A stretch of 64,000 nucleotides of DNA from Tessaracoccus massiliensis (lineage in GTDB: Bacteria; Actinomycetota; Actinomycetes; Propionibacteriales; Propionibacteriaceae): contig NZ_LN623542.1 of the NCBI RefSeq assembly GCF_000826065.2, forward strand, positions 156,715 to 220,714. The letters run 5' to 3'. The translations under genes and the position numbers were made by a program. Within the stretch, counting starts at the first letter, position 1; every line of letters begins with the position of its first letter. Positions 43,586 through 52,339 of this stretch are shown here, in pieces. Under the pieces are notes generated by a model. It was not told where the DNA came from. It made no database searches and saw only the letters and a program-made list of their open reading frames with translations.

Positions 43586-45558
43586 ATGCGCGTCGCGTTC
43601 ATCTCCCTGCACACCTCCCCCGCCGAGCGGGCGGGAACCGCCGACGCGGGAGGGATGAACGTCCTCATCCGCGCCCTCGCCGCGTCACTGCAGCAGACGG
43701 CAGGGGTGGAGGTGGAGTTCTTCACGCGCCGCTCCTCCCCCTCGCAGCCGGAGACCACCACGCTCGACGACGGCATCGTCCTGCACCACATCGACGCGGG
43801 CCCGGCGGCCCCTCTGCCCAAGAGCGAGATCGACCAGCACATCGACGAGTTCCGCACCAACCTCCGCCCCCACCTGGTCCCTGAGCGTCGCGCCCCGCGC
43901 GGCGACGAAGGGTCCCCGCAGCATCCCCACCTACCCAACCCCAACCGCTTCAGCCTCATCCATTCCCACCACTGGATGTCCGGCGTGGCGGCGATCCCGC
44001 TCGCCCGCGAGGCGGGCATCCCCCACGTCATGACCTATCACTCGGTCGCGGCCCACCCGAACTCCCCGCTGCGCGACGGTGAACCCCCGGAGTCGAGATC
44101 CTCTGCGCCCGCGAGTCCGATCTCATCCTGGCCGTGTCCCACCACGAGGCCGCGGTCGTCATCGGCCGCTGCCAGGCGGATCCGGAGAAGGTGTCGATCG
44201 TCCGCCCCGGCGTCGACACCACCCTCTTCCACCCCGCCGGCGACAACGCCACCTGGACGCCGGGCCCCACCGTCGACCCCGGGTACCTCCTGTTCGCCGC
44301 GCGACTCCAGCCCCTCAAGGCGCCTGACGTCGCGATCCGCACCCTCGCGCTCCTCCCCGCCGCCGAGCGACCCAGCCTGGTGATCGTCGGCCAGTCTTCT
44401 GAGGACTTCGCTGAGTACGAGACGGAGTTGCACGAGCTGGTCGACGACATGGGCCTCACCGGCAAAGTGACGTTCCTCCCCGGCCAGGACCGCGAGTCGT
44501 TCGCGCAGATCATGCGGCACGCGTCGGTGCTCCTGGTGCCGTCGCATTCGGAGACGTTCGGGTTGGTGGCGCTCGAGGCGTCGGCCTCCGGCGTGCCGGT
44601 CCTCGCCGCGGCCGCGGGTGGGCTGACGGAGGCGATCTGCAACACCCACACCGGCCTCCTCGTGCCCACGCACAACCCGCATGCCTGGGCGGGTGACCTC
44701 CTCGCCCTCCTCCGCAACCCCGAACTCCGCGCCAAGCTGGGCCGCATCGGCCGGCAGCGCGCGGAGAACATGACGTGGGCGCACACGGCCAACAACACCG
44801 TCGACAACTACCGTCGCGTCCTCGCGGATCGCTGCGTCCAGCGTGTCGCCTTCGTGCACGCGCACCCCGATGACGAGACCCTCGCCTCCGGAGCGCTGAT
44901 CGCCCACCTGGCCGACGAGGGGGTCACCGTCTCGCTGCTGACCGCGACCCGTGGGGAGATGGGCGAAGTGGTCCCCGGCCCGCTCTCCGCCCTGGCCGGC
45001 ACGGCGGAGCTCGAGCGCACCCGGGAGGCTGAGCTCGCCGCGGCCAACGATGTTCTGGGCGTCTCCTTCCACGCCTACCTCGGCATGCCCCCGGCGCGCG
45101 CGGTGGGCGAGGAGCCGCGACGCTACCTGGATTCGGGGATGCAGTGGATCTCCGACGGCGTGGCCGGCCCTGCCGACACCTCCGACGAGCGCTCATTGTG
45201 CGCCGCGGACGAGGCCGAGGTGGTCGCCGACATCGCAGCCTTCCTGCGCCGCACCCGTGCCGAACTGGCCATCAGTTATGACGACGACGGCGGCTACGGC
45301 CATCCGGATCACGTGCGGTTGCACCACCTCACCAGGGCTGCGGCCGAGGAGGTGGGCATCCCGTACGCGTCGCTCACCGACGACAAGGACCGCGCCAGCC
45401 GCTGGTTGGAGCTGGAGCGCTACCGCGCCCGCGCGGCCGCGGCGCTGCGCAACCACCGCACCCAGGTCACCGTCCACGACGACGTCAACATCACCCACAG
45501 CGGCGGCCAGCACGACACGCTGATCGCCTCCGTCGGCCTCCGGCTCCCGCCCAGTTGA
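43586..45558 (+). CDS. Fused mycothiol glycosyltransferase and deacetylase (MshA-MshB), one frameshift
   Basis: The N-terminal part is a GT4 of the MshA type (MRVAFISLHTSPAERAGTAD, then DAGGMN; HSHHWMSGVAA; RLQPLKAPDVAI; HSETFGLVALEASASGVPV), which joins GlcNAc to inositol-3-phosphate. After YRRVLADRC the same frame enters a PIG-L deacetylase of the MshB type: AHPDDET, TRGEMGEV, and HPDHVRLHH, the zinc and catalytic motifs of GlcNAc-inositol deacetylase. One C appears missing in a C run near 44,086 (DGEPP, then VEILCARESDLILAVSHHE in the next frame), so the first about 165 residues are out of frame as written. Restored length is about 657 residues. A family A repeat lies inside the MshA part. 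Confidence 0.75.
43876..43930 (+). repeat. Family A repeat inside the mshA coding region
   Basis: GGTCCCTGAGCGTCGCG through GCGACGAAGGGTCCCCGCAG matches the intergenic copies. It is read in frame as VPERRAPRGDEGSPQHP, a stretch absent from the MshA family pattern between the substrate-side helices and the SLIHSHHWMSG strand. Confidence 0.7.
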
Positions 45559-45569
45559 CCCGACGTAGC

Positions 45570-45575
45570 TAGACT
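45570..45575 (+). promoter_or_regulatory. -10 box of a probable leaderless transcript
   Basis: TAGACT ends seven bases before the ATG of the histidine phosphatase gene, within the 24-base gap after the MshA-MshB stop. No Shine-Dalgarno sequence is present. Confidence 0.4.
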
Positions 45576-45582
45576 CGCAGCC

Positions 45583-46176
45583 ATGCGTTTGATCCTGATC
45601 CGCCACGGCGAAACTGACTCCAACGTCAACAAGCAACTCGACACCGCCCGCCCCGGAGCGCCCCTCAACGAGACGGGGCTCGCGCAGGCTGAGGCCCTCG
45701 TCGAGGCGATCAGGGACGAGCCCATCGACGTGCTCTACGCCTCCACGCTCCTGCGCGCGCAGCAGACCGCCGCGCCGCTGGCGAAGGACCGCGGGTTGGA
45801 GCCGATCATCGTCGACGGCATTCAGGAGATCGCCGCCGGTGTGGAGGAGATGAACACCGACTGGACGAACTACGTGGGCATGCTCAACACCTGGCATCCG
45901 GAGAACATGGATGTCGGGCTTGAGGGCGGGGAGACGGCGCGCGAGTTCATCACGCGTTTCGGCAACGCCATCGCGGCGATGGAGCAGGCAGGCGACGAGC
46001 GGGTCGCGCTGGTCAGCCACGGCGCCGCCCTGCGGGTGTGGGCGATCTGGCAGGACCCGGAGATCGGGTTCGAGAACGCCGTACCGCTGAAGAACACGCA
46101 GTGGATCGTGCTGAACGGATCGACGGCGGAGGGCTTCACCATCGAGCGGTGGGGCGACTTCACCGTCGGGGCCTGA
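45583..46176 (+). CDS. Histidine phosphatase-family protein
   Basis: This 197-residue protein has the phosphohistidine motif LIRHGETDSN near residue 5, the proton-donor region near 80-85 and the second catalytic His in LVSHGAALR near 144. It is therefore a phosphatase or mutase of the phosphoglycerate mutase superfamily, and the length favours a phosphatase. It starts 24 bases after the MshA-MshB fusion. MshA makes a phosphorylated intermediate that must be dephosphorylated before MshB acts, so this is a candidate for that step; this is inference from position only. Confidence 0.82.
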   Translation: MRLILIRHGETDSNVNKQLDTARPGAPLNETGLAQAEALVEAIRDEPIDVLYASTLLRAQQTAAPLAKDRGLEPIIVDGIQEIAAGVEEMNTDWTNYVGMLNTWHPENMDVGLEGGETAREFITRFGNAIAAMEQAGDERVALVSHGAALRVWAIWQDPEIGFENAVPLKNTQWIVLNGSTAEGFTIERWGDFTVGA

Positions 46177-46179
46177 GCG

Positions 46180-46686
46180 TCACTCCCTGATCTGCGGGTT
46201 TCCGCGGGCCCACCACAGTGGCATGGCGAGCCAGACGCCGATGAAAAACACCGCGGCCATGGCTCCGGCGACGATGGCCTCCGGCCACCCGGCGACCACG
46301 CTGAACACCAGCGCCAGCACCAACGTCAGCGACAGCGCCAAGAGCCCCAGCCCGATCTTCGTGACACGGGCGGACAGGTCGATGAGGTCTGGGCGCATCC
46401 GCCGCCGGAAGAACGCGCGGTGGAACGCGACGGGGGCCACGAGCATCGCGGCGCTGAGCGTCGCCGACGACACCGACGCCAGGTAGAGCATCCGCTGCGC
46501 GTAACCGATGTCCACGAAACGGGCCTGGAACGGCAGCGTGAACAGCAGGCCGGCGAGGATCTGCACGCCGCCCTGGGTGACGCGCAGCTCCTGCAGCAGT
46601 TCGTTCCAGTGGCGGTCGTAGCGCTTGTGCTCGGGCTCCTGATCACGCCCGATCTCGTCCGCCGCCACAGCCTCGCGCTCGTTCAT
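46180..46686 (-). CDS. DUF6328-type membrane protein
   Basis: This 168-residue protein starts with an acidic, charged segment and has four hydrophobic helices. The segment RYDRHWNELLQELRVTQGGVQILAGLLFTLPFQARF-like (residues about 22-58) is the recognisable family region. The family occurs widely in actinobacteria and has no known function. It converges on the phosphatase gene with three bases between stop codons and is divergent from the hypothetical gene at 46,756. Confidence 0.72.
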   Translation of the reverse strand: MNEREAVAADEIGRDQEPEHKRYDRHWNELLQELRVTQGGVQILAGLLFTLPFQARFVDIGYAQRMLYLASVSSATLSAAMLVAPVAFHRAFFRRRMRPDLIDLSARVTKIGLGLLALSLTLVLALVFSVVAGWPEAIVAGAMAAVFFIGVWLAMPLWWARGNPQIRE

Positions 46687-46743
46687 CTGCACAGCGTACG
46701 GCTTTCCAGCGGTGGCTTGGGCTCTTGCGCTGGTGCAGGCTCG

Positions 46744-46749
46744 TAAACT
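46744..46749 (+). promoter_or_regulatory. -10 box of a probable leaderless transcript
   Basis: TAAACT ends six bases before the ATG of the hypothetical gene at 46,756. Confidence 0.4.
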
Positions 46750-46755
46750 GGTGCC

Positions 46756-47178
46756 ATGAGCAAGATTCGCCTCATCGTCACGACCGCCTCCGGCGTCATC
46801 GCCGCCACCGCCACGCTGCTCAACGCCCTGCGCGAGAATCCGCAGCTCTCCGAGAGCATCGACGGCGCGGTGGGCAAGCTGCGCAGTTCGATGAACTCCG
46901 AGAACCCGAAGCTGAGGTTCGAGGCGAAGCTGAACGCGATCGACGTGGCGGCCACCGCCGTCGAGGAGACGTTCCCGTACGCGACTGAACCTTCGGGCTG
47001 GCGACGTCAGGCCCAGGCCCTGCGGATGCGCGGCGAGCTGGCGTGGAGCGCGAACACCGGCAAGGCCCGCCGCAAGGGGATGAAGGCCCTCAACGCGGAG
47101 ACCGCCGAGGTGCTCAGCCAGGTCAACGAGCGACTCGCCGAGTTGCAGACCACCCCCGCCGAGGTCACCGGTTCCTGA
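46756..47178 (+). CDS. Hypothetical protein, 140 residues
   Basis: The protein begins with a short hydrophobic stretch (IVTTASGVIAATATLLNAL) that may be a signal anchor and continues as a charged, mostly helical domain (KLRFEAKLNAIDVAATAVEE; QAQALRMRGELAW; ETAEVLSQVNERLAELQ). No family is recognised. Codon use matches the surrounding genes, which supports real coding. A leaderless start is likely. It ends directly in a block of family A repeats. Confidence 0.65.
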   Translation: MSKIRLIVTTASGVIAATATLLNALRENPQLSESIDGAVGKLRSSMNSENPKLRFEAKLNAIDVAATAVEETFPYATEPSGWRRQAQALRMRGELAWSANTGKARRKGMKALNAETAEVLSQVNERLAELQTTPAEVTGS

Positions 47179-47340
47179 GCGTTCGCCATCGACGTAGGAG
47201 AGCCGGTCCCTGAGCGTTCGCCAGCGACGAAGGAGCCAGCGATCGACGAAGGGCCCCCGCAGCCGACCCAGCACCGCAACCACCAGATCAACGCCACAGT
47301 CACCCTTCGACGACGCGCGCAGCGCGACGCTCAGGGCTCA
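47171..47340. repeat. Compound family A repeat block
   Basis: Three partial copies follow each other: GGTTCCTGAGCGTTCGCCA at 47,170, the long copy from GGTCCCTGAGCGTTCGCCAG to GACCCAGCACC at 47,204-47,273, and an inverted copy ending GCGACGCTCAGGGCTCA at 47,340. The long copy matches 175-245. It fills the gap between two converging genes. Confidence 0.75.
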
Positions 47341-48522
47341 GAGCCGCGACTCCGCCCCGACCAACGTCAGCACCGCCCCCACGCCGGCGATGAGCGTGCC
47401 CACCAGCAGCATCAGCGACACCCCGCTCACATCGAGCAGCACCCCACCGGCGAGCGACCCGACGACTGAGCCCACCGTCGAGGTCATGGTCATGTAGGCC
47501 TGCCCCTTGATGCGGTCGCGGGCGGGCAGCAGCCGCTCGACGTAGTAGACCGACGCCATCACCATCACGGCGAACGCGACCATCTGCAGCGTCTGGGCGC
47601 CGTAGATGCCATGCACGCTGGGCGCGAGCCACGTGAGGCCGGTCTTGACCACGAAGAACACGCCGGCGATCTGCAGCAGCCGCCCGGGCGACCAACGCCC
47701 CACCACCCGGCTCCACAGCATCATCACGGGCAGTTCAAGCACCGCGGCGATCATGATGGCGGTGCCCATCTCGCCAGCGCCCCCGCCGTGGTGGCGCATG
47801 ATCTGCAGCATGTAGTTGTTGATCATGGCGTGCGATGCCATGGACAGTGTGACTCCGGCGAGCAGCGCGAAGAACCGACGCCAGCGCGCGGGTGTCATGG
47901 GCTCGACGGGGGCCTCCATGTCGGGCTCCTCGACGTCCGCCTCTGCGACGACGGCGACCCCGGCGCGGTAGACGAACGTGACCGTCGCCACGAGGAACAC
48001 AGCCTGGAAGCCGATGATCAGCAGCGGCACCGTCACTGCGCCGGCGCTGGCGACGATCCACCCCGCCACCACCGACACGAGCGCGAACACACCGGAGCCC
48101 GCGGCACGCGCGACGCCGAAGTTCACCGGCACACCGCGCGCCATGGCTGCCATGCCCAGTGCGTTGACCAGCGGTTGCAGCAGTTGCACCGTGAGGATGA
48201 GCAGCCCGAAGAACACGGCCGTGAGCAGCCAGTGCAGCCCGGGCAGCAGCAGGATGGCGGCCGTGATGAGGAGGAGCGCGGACAGCGCGGCGGCCCAGAT
48301 GCGCAGCGGCACTCGCCGCGACCTGTCGGCCGCCCCCGCGACGACGGGCTGGAGCACCGCCGAGAGCGCGCCGCCCACCGCGATGACGATGCCGATCTGC
48401 GCGTTGCTGAGCCCCGCGTCGAGCAGGTAGGCGCTGGCGAACAGGATGACCATGCAGAAGCCGCTCCAGTAGGCGGCCTGCACCACTCCGTAGCGGGTGG
48501 TGGGCGCGGTCATCTGAGTCAC
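47338..48522 (-). CDS. MFS transporter (LacY/NucH-like MFS_1_like group)
   Basis: This 394-residue protein has twelve predicted membrane helices, with the conserved GAADRSRRVPLR loop between helices 2 and 3 and a charged central loop (about residues 185-210). It resembles the group of sugar or nucleoside proton symporters; the substrate is unknown. Translation probably starts at GTG (48,522), which follows a TAGGAT -10 box by six bases. The gene stands alone. Confidence 0.82.
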   Translation of the reverse strand: MTQMTAPTTRYGVVQAAYWSGFCMVILFASAYLLDAGLSNAQIGIVIAVGGALSAVLQPVVAGAADRSRRVPLRIWAAALSALLLITAAILLLPGLHWLLTAVFFGLLILTVQLLQPLVNALGMAAMARGVPVNFGVARAAGSGVFALVSVVAGWIVASAGAVTVPLLIIGFQAVFLVATVTFVYRAGVAVVAEADVEEPDMEAPVEPMTPARWRRFFALLAGVTLSMASHAMINNYMLQIMRHHGGGAGEMGTAIMIAAVLELPVMMLWSRVVGRWSPGRLLQIAGVFFVVKTGLTWLAPSVHGIYGAQTLQMVAFAVMVMASVYYVERLLPARDRIKGQAYMTMTSTVGSVVGSLAGGVLLDVSGVSLMLLVGTLIAGVGAVLTLVGAESRL

Positions 48523-48528
48523 CCCGGC

Positions 48529-48534
48529 ATCCTA
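48529..48534 (-). promoter_or_regulatory. -10 box of a probable leaderless transcript with GTG start
   Basis: TAGGAT (minus strand) ends six bases before GTG at 48,522 of the MFS gene. Confidence 0.4.
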
Positions 48535-48583
48535 CGTGGTCCCCGAGATTGGTCCTGAGCATGATCCTGGCCGAGAGGCTGGC

Positions 48584-49837
48584 TCAGGGACCGCGAAAAC
48601 CAGCGCGTCCCTCAGCGTCCTCGTTGCGCAGCAGCACCGCGGTGGCCATCAGGCGCCGGCTCCTGCCCCTCTCGGCGAGGGGCCCTGGCTCGTGCGGCGC
48701 GAGGCTGTCCAACACCGCCAACGTGGCCTCCGCCAACCAGTACATGTCCCCGAGATCCGGCAGTCCGCCGTCCCTGCTCCGCCAACCCAGCGCGGTGAAC
48801 TGCTCGCCGGACCAATGGACGTGGCCGGGATCACCCGCAGCAGCCACGAGCGCCAACCAGGCCGCCTCCCGACGCGTGCGGTCCTTCTCCAGCAGCGGCA
48901 GCCTGGCCACCGCGTAGTCCCACAGCAGCCGCGGTTCGTCCGCCAGGGCGCGGCCCGTCTTCGTCAGCAGCAGCGTCCCCTTCACCACCCGGGCCAGTCC
49001 CAGCACCGTCACCGCCTTCCGCAGGAGGCGCACGTCGCCCGTGTGGTTCTCTTTCCGGGGCGTGGACTGCGGCCGCGCCTCCAACCCCAGGTCCCGGTAG
49101 ATCTCGGTCACCTTCGCGGGCGGAAGGTACCCGGCGCTGGTCAGCGTGATGCCCTCTCCTATCGCACGCAGCATCACCTGGAACGGCTCGATCATCATTG
49201 CGACGTCCTCGTCCGACGGCGACCCGGCGTCGGCGTCGATCCCCACCGCTGCGTAGTGGAAACGCACCGGTTCGAGCGTGCGTTGCATCATCTCCCGCAC
49301 CTCGGCGGGCAATCGGGGGAAGATCTCGGGGACGAACATCGCCGTGAAGTGACGCTCAGATTTGGCCGGCACGAAGCCGACGGTGCGCTGGGCTGTCCGC
49401 GCGACGCCAGCCGCCCAGTCATCGATGTCCTCTGCCCAGTCCCAGGCCGATTCCTCCGATGGCCCCGCCCCCTCGCCACCGATGAACGCGGGCCGCAAAG
49501 GCTGTTCGGCCGGGGCAACCTCTGCTGTGTACACAGTCAGCACCCAGGGGCCGTAGGCGTAGGCGACGGCTGCCCCTTCCAGGCCCAGCACTGCGTACGC
49601 CGGCACCTCGGCCTCGTCCAGCCAGCCAGGTGCTCCGTCGGAGGCCGGGCCGAAGGTCTGGCCGCTGGGCGTGGCGAAGTGGTGAGGTTGGTGGTCGAGC
49701 CAACGAAACGCCGCCTGGATCACCCTGTGCAGCCCCGCCAGGTTGAGGGGGCCCGGCACCTCAACCACCCGCCGGCACGCGTCGTCGAGCACCAGATGAA
49801 GGGTCAACCGGGTCTTCGCATGCGGGGCGAGTGGCAT
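48584..49837 (-). CDS. pRiA4b ORF-3-like domain protein
   Basis: This 417-residue protein has an N-terminal pRiA4b ORF-3-like domain (about residues 8-120; TLHLVLDDACRRVVEVPGPL, then NLAGLHRVIQAAFRWLDHQPHHF), a domain known from plasmid and IS1096 passenger genes whose function is unclear. The remaining 280 residues include a winged-helix-like stretch (DVRLLRKAVTVLGLARVVKG, TLLLTKTGRALADEP). The start at MPLAPHAKTRL was chosen for the domain boundary. The last codons run into a family A-like repeat (CTCAGGGACCGCG), so the natural C-terminus may have been altered. Confidence 0.72.
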   Translation of the reverse strand: MPLAPHAKTRLTLHLVLDDACRRVVEVPGPLNLAGLHRVIQAAFRWLDHQPHHFATPSGQTFGPASDGAPGWLDEAEVPAYAVLGLEGAAVAYAYGPWVLTVYTAEVAPAEQPLRPAFIGGEGAGPSEESAWDWAEDIDDWAAGVARTAQRTVGFVPAKSERHFTAMFVPEIFPRLPAEVREMMQRTLEPVRFHYAAVGIDADAGSPSDEDVAMMIEPFQVMLRAIGEGITLTSAGYLPPAKVTEIYRDLGLEARPQSTPRKENHTGDVRLLRKAVTVLGLARVVKGTLLLTKTGRALADEPRLLWDYAVARLPLLEKDRTRREAAWLALVAAAGDPGHVHWSGEQFTALGWRSRDGGLPDLGDMYWLAEATLAVLDSLAPHEPGPLAERGRSRRLMATAVLLRNEDAEGRAGFRGP

Positions 49838-49901
49838 CCACCCAGTATCCCGGCTCCGCACATCGGCGGGCATGGCCCCGCCGTCGGGCACAATCATGAG
49901 C

Positions 49902-51887
49902 ATGTGGAGTCTGTGGCGCAAATGGATCGCGTACCCCCTCGGCTGGCTGTTCGTCATGGCGCTGGTCCTGGGTGTGGTCGCCTCATGCGCAGCGCCGGAC
50001 CGGTCCAAGGCGTCGCCGCCGATGGACGAGTTCACCGCCACCTATGTGGCCGAACGCAAGGGTGACAACGTCAGCCTGCAGGTCACCGAGAGGATCACAG
50101 ACCAGCTCGACCGCTACCGCAAGGGCATCACCCGCATCCTGGTTCCCGTCGCCGACGGTGAGGACATCGGGATCAGCGGGATCGCGGTGGAGGATCCCGA
50201 CGGCAGGCCCTACCCGTTCAGAGAGAACACGAAACCCAACGGCGACATCGAGCTGCTGATCGACCGCAACGACACCTACGAAGAGCGGGACTACCGCGCC
50301 AAGACGTTCACCTTCATCATCACCTACGAGATCGAACGCATCATGTCTGATGCAGACGACATCCAGGAGATCTACCTCAACACCAACGGCACCGAGTGGG
50401 ACAACGGCTTCAGGGACGTCAGCGCCGAGCTGATCGTCGACCCGAGCCTCGTCGGACACCTGACCGGTGACATGGCGTGCTACTGGGGCATCGCCGGTTC
50501 CGGACAGACCTGCGACATCAAGCACGACGGCGAGGGTACGTTCACCGCACACCGCGCCAACATCAGGGCGTACGAGAACATGACGATCGCCGTCGGTTTC
50601 CAGCCCGGCACGGTGGCAGATCCGCTACCCCCCATCAAGGCCCGCTCGTTCGGCTGGTGGGGTGTCGCAGGGCTGGTCGCCATCGGGCTCGCCGCCCTCG
50701 GCGCCGCCCTGCTCACCCGCCGCCTGGTGCGTCAACCGGCGCCCACCGAGACCGGCATCGTGACGCAGTTCACCCCGCCTGAGGATCTGGAGCCCGTGCT
50801 CGCGACGGATTTCCTCGGCGTGCCGGAGCGCGGCGCCGCTGCGCACCTGGCGTGGCTGGCTGGCGAGGGCTTCGCCGAGCTGACCAGCAGCCAGGACGCG
50901 GAGGCGCCGGCACCGGCGTCGGCCATGTCGCCCGGCGAACGGTCGCAACGGCGGGCCGAGTTGCAACTGCGGTGGCAGGAGCCGGCCGGGCGCGTGGGCG
51001 AGAAGATGGACTGGCGCATGCGCAACATCACGGAGGCCCTGTTCGGCAGCCCGGGCAAGGAGAGGCCCCTGAGCCGGGGCCGTCACGACGAGGCGCTCGC
51101 GGAGGCTCAGGAACTCCGCGACAAGTCGCTGGTCGAGATGGGGCTGCGCAAGGAGATCACGTTCGGCACCACGATGCTGACCATCGGCTACATCAGCCTA
51201 CTGTTCTTCGGGCTGATGCAGATCTGGATCGGCCTGGACGGGCTGGGTTGGTACTTCCTCGCGGCCGGGGTGATCGGCGTCATGCTGCTGCTGTGGGCCT
51301 TCCACCTGCTGCCGGCGCACGGCAGGCTGACCCAGAAGGGTCTGGAGATGCAGCGCTACCTCGCCGGCCTCGAGCGCTTCGTGACCACCTCTGAGGGCGA
51401 ACGCATCCGCTGGATGAACAGCGTCGCCACGGCCCCGCGCGACGAGCAGTCCCGCGTCGACCTCTACGAGAAGCTCCTCCCCTGGGCCATCGTCTTCGGT
51501 GCGGAGAACTCCTGGCGCCAACTCCTGGGCGACATGTACTCCCGCTTCCCCCAGAAGGCCGAGCGGGCGATGCCCGCCTGGAGTTTCCTGACCACCCCGG
51601 GCAGCTGGGACGACGGCGGGCGAAGCAACTACACCCGTCAGCGGTACCGTCACGGCCGCAGCCAGTGGAACCGGCGCGCGAGTTTCGGCGAGGGGACCAT
51701 CACCAACGGCCTCAAGGCCACGTTCGAGACCTTGGGCGATGTGGCCCGCGGCATGGCAGATGCCAGCGCCTCCACCCGCGGCAGCGGCCGTGGCTGGGGC
51801 GGCGGCGGTGGCGGATTCCGCGGTGGCTCCCGCGGCGGTGGTCGCAGCGGCGGTGGTCGCGGTGGCGGTGGCGGCGGCCGCCGCTAG
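49902..51887 (+). CDS. DUF2207-family membrane protein
   Basis: This protein of about 661 residues has an N-terminal hydrophobic segment ending VVASC (possible lipobox or signal anchor), an extracellular DUF2207 domain (about 40-240; NVSLQVTERITDQLDRYRKG), a membrane helix near 260, a cytoplasmic region, two helices near 430-470 and a C-terminal region ending in a Gly/Arg/Ser-rich tail. Such proteins are common in actinobacteria and of unknown function. CACAAT seven bases before ATG 49,902 suggests a leaderless start; ATGs at 49,872 and 49,896 are alternatives. It ends in TAG. Confidence 0.72.
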   Translation: MWSLWRKWIAYPLGWLFVMALVLGVVASCAAPDRSKASPPMDEFTATYVAERKGDNVSLQVTERITDQLDRYRKGITRILVPVADGEDIGISGIAVEDPDGRPYPFRENTKPNGDIELLIDRNDTYEERDYRAKTFTFIITYEIERIMSDADDIQEIYLNTNGTEWDNGFRDVSAELIVDPSLVGHLTGDMACYWGIAGSGQTCDIKHDGEGTFTAHRANIRAYENMTIAVGFQPGTVADPLPPIKARSFGWWGVAGLVAIGLAALGAALLTRRLVRQPAPTETGIVTQFTPPEDLEPVLATDFLGVPERGAAAHLAWLAGEGFAELTSSQDAEAPAPASAMSPGERSQRRAELQLRWQEPAGRVGEKMDWRMRNITEALFGSPGKERPLSRGRHDEALAEAQELRDKSLVEMGLRKEITFGTTMLTIGYISLLFFGLMQIWIGLDGLGWYFLAAGVIGVMLLLWAFHLLPAHGRLTQKGLEMQRYLAGLERFVTTSEGERIRWMNSVATAPRDEQSRVDLYEKLLPWAIVFGAENSWRQLLGDMYSRFPQKAERAMPAWSFLTTPGSWDDGGRSNYTRQRYRHGRSQWNRRASFGEGTITNGLKATFETLGDVARGMADASASTRGSGRGWGGGGGGFRGGSRGGGRSGGGRGGGGGGRR

Positions 51888-51899
51888 CCTCGGCCCACC

Positions 51900-52335
51900 G
51901 GCCTCACGTTGGACCAAGTCATCCATTGTCTGGATCTCGGCGGCCAATTTCAGCTCGGGCACGGCCAGGTCGAGGAAGTAGAGTTCTCCCTCGATCTCCC
52001 ACGGGGTGGTTGGCGACCCAGCCTGGGAATGTGTCCTTCCTGAGCATCACGTGTGCTGCCCGCTCGAGCTCAGACCACGGCTCGTCACGCGACTCCGCTA
52101 CGAGCCGAGTCCTTGCTCTATTCCCGCGCCTCCCCTTGGCGAGCTCCAGCGCATGACGCAGGTCGGCAAGGGTGACGGCACCACGGCGCAGGGCCTCGTC
52201 AATAGCGCCGCCGCCCCGCATGTCAGTGAGGTCGAGCACAGTCAGCCCAGGGTTCGTCCGTTGAGTTCCGGCCACCACGTCAGCCTCGCCGCGGTGTCCC
52301 GGGTGAACACAGCGTTGGGGTAGGCCTGCCTGGCG
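51900..52335 (-). pseudogene. DUF559/AbiEi-like gene remnant
   Basis: Three reading-frame pieces fit one family: YPNAVFTRDTAARLTWWPEL (about 52,330-52,265), VLDLTDMRGGGAIDEALRRG continuing to ELERAAHVMLRKDTFPGWVANHP (about 52,240-52,010), and EIEGELYFLDLAVPELKLAAE (about 52,005-51,945). The order is that of actinobacterial proteins with an AbiEi-like N-terminus and a DUF559 endonuclease-like C-terminus. Frame changes near 52,255 and 52,006, the missing N-terminus at the IS3 junction and the missing C-terminus show decay. Confidence 0.65.
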
Positions 52336-52339
52336 GCGG

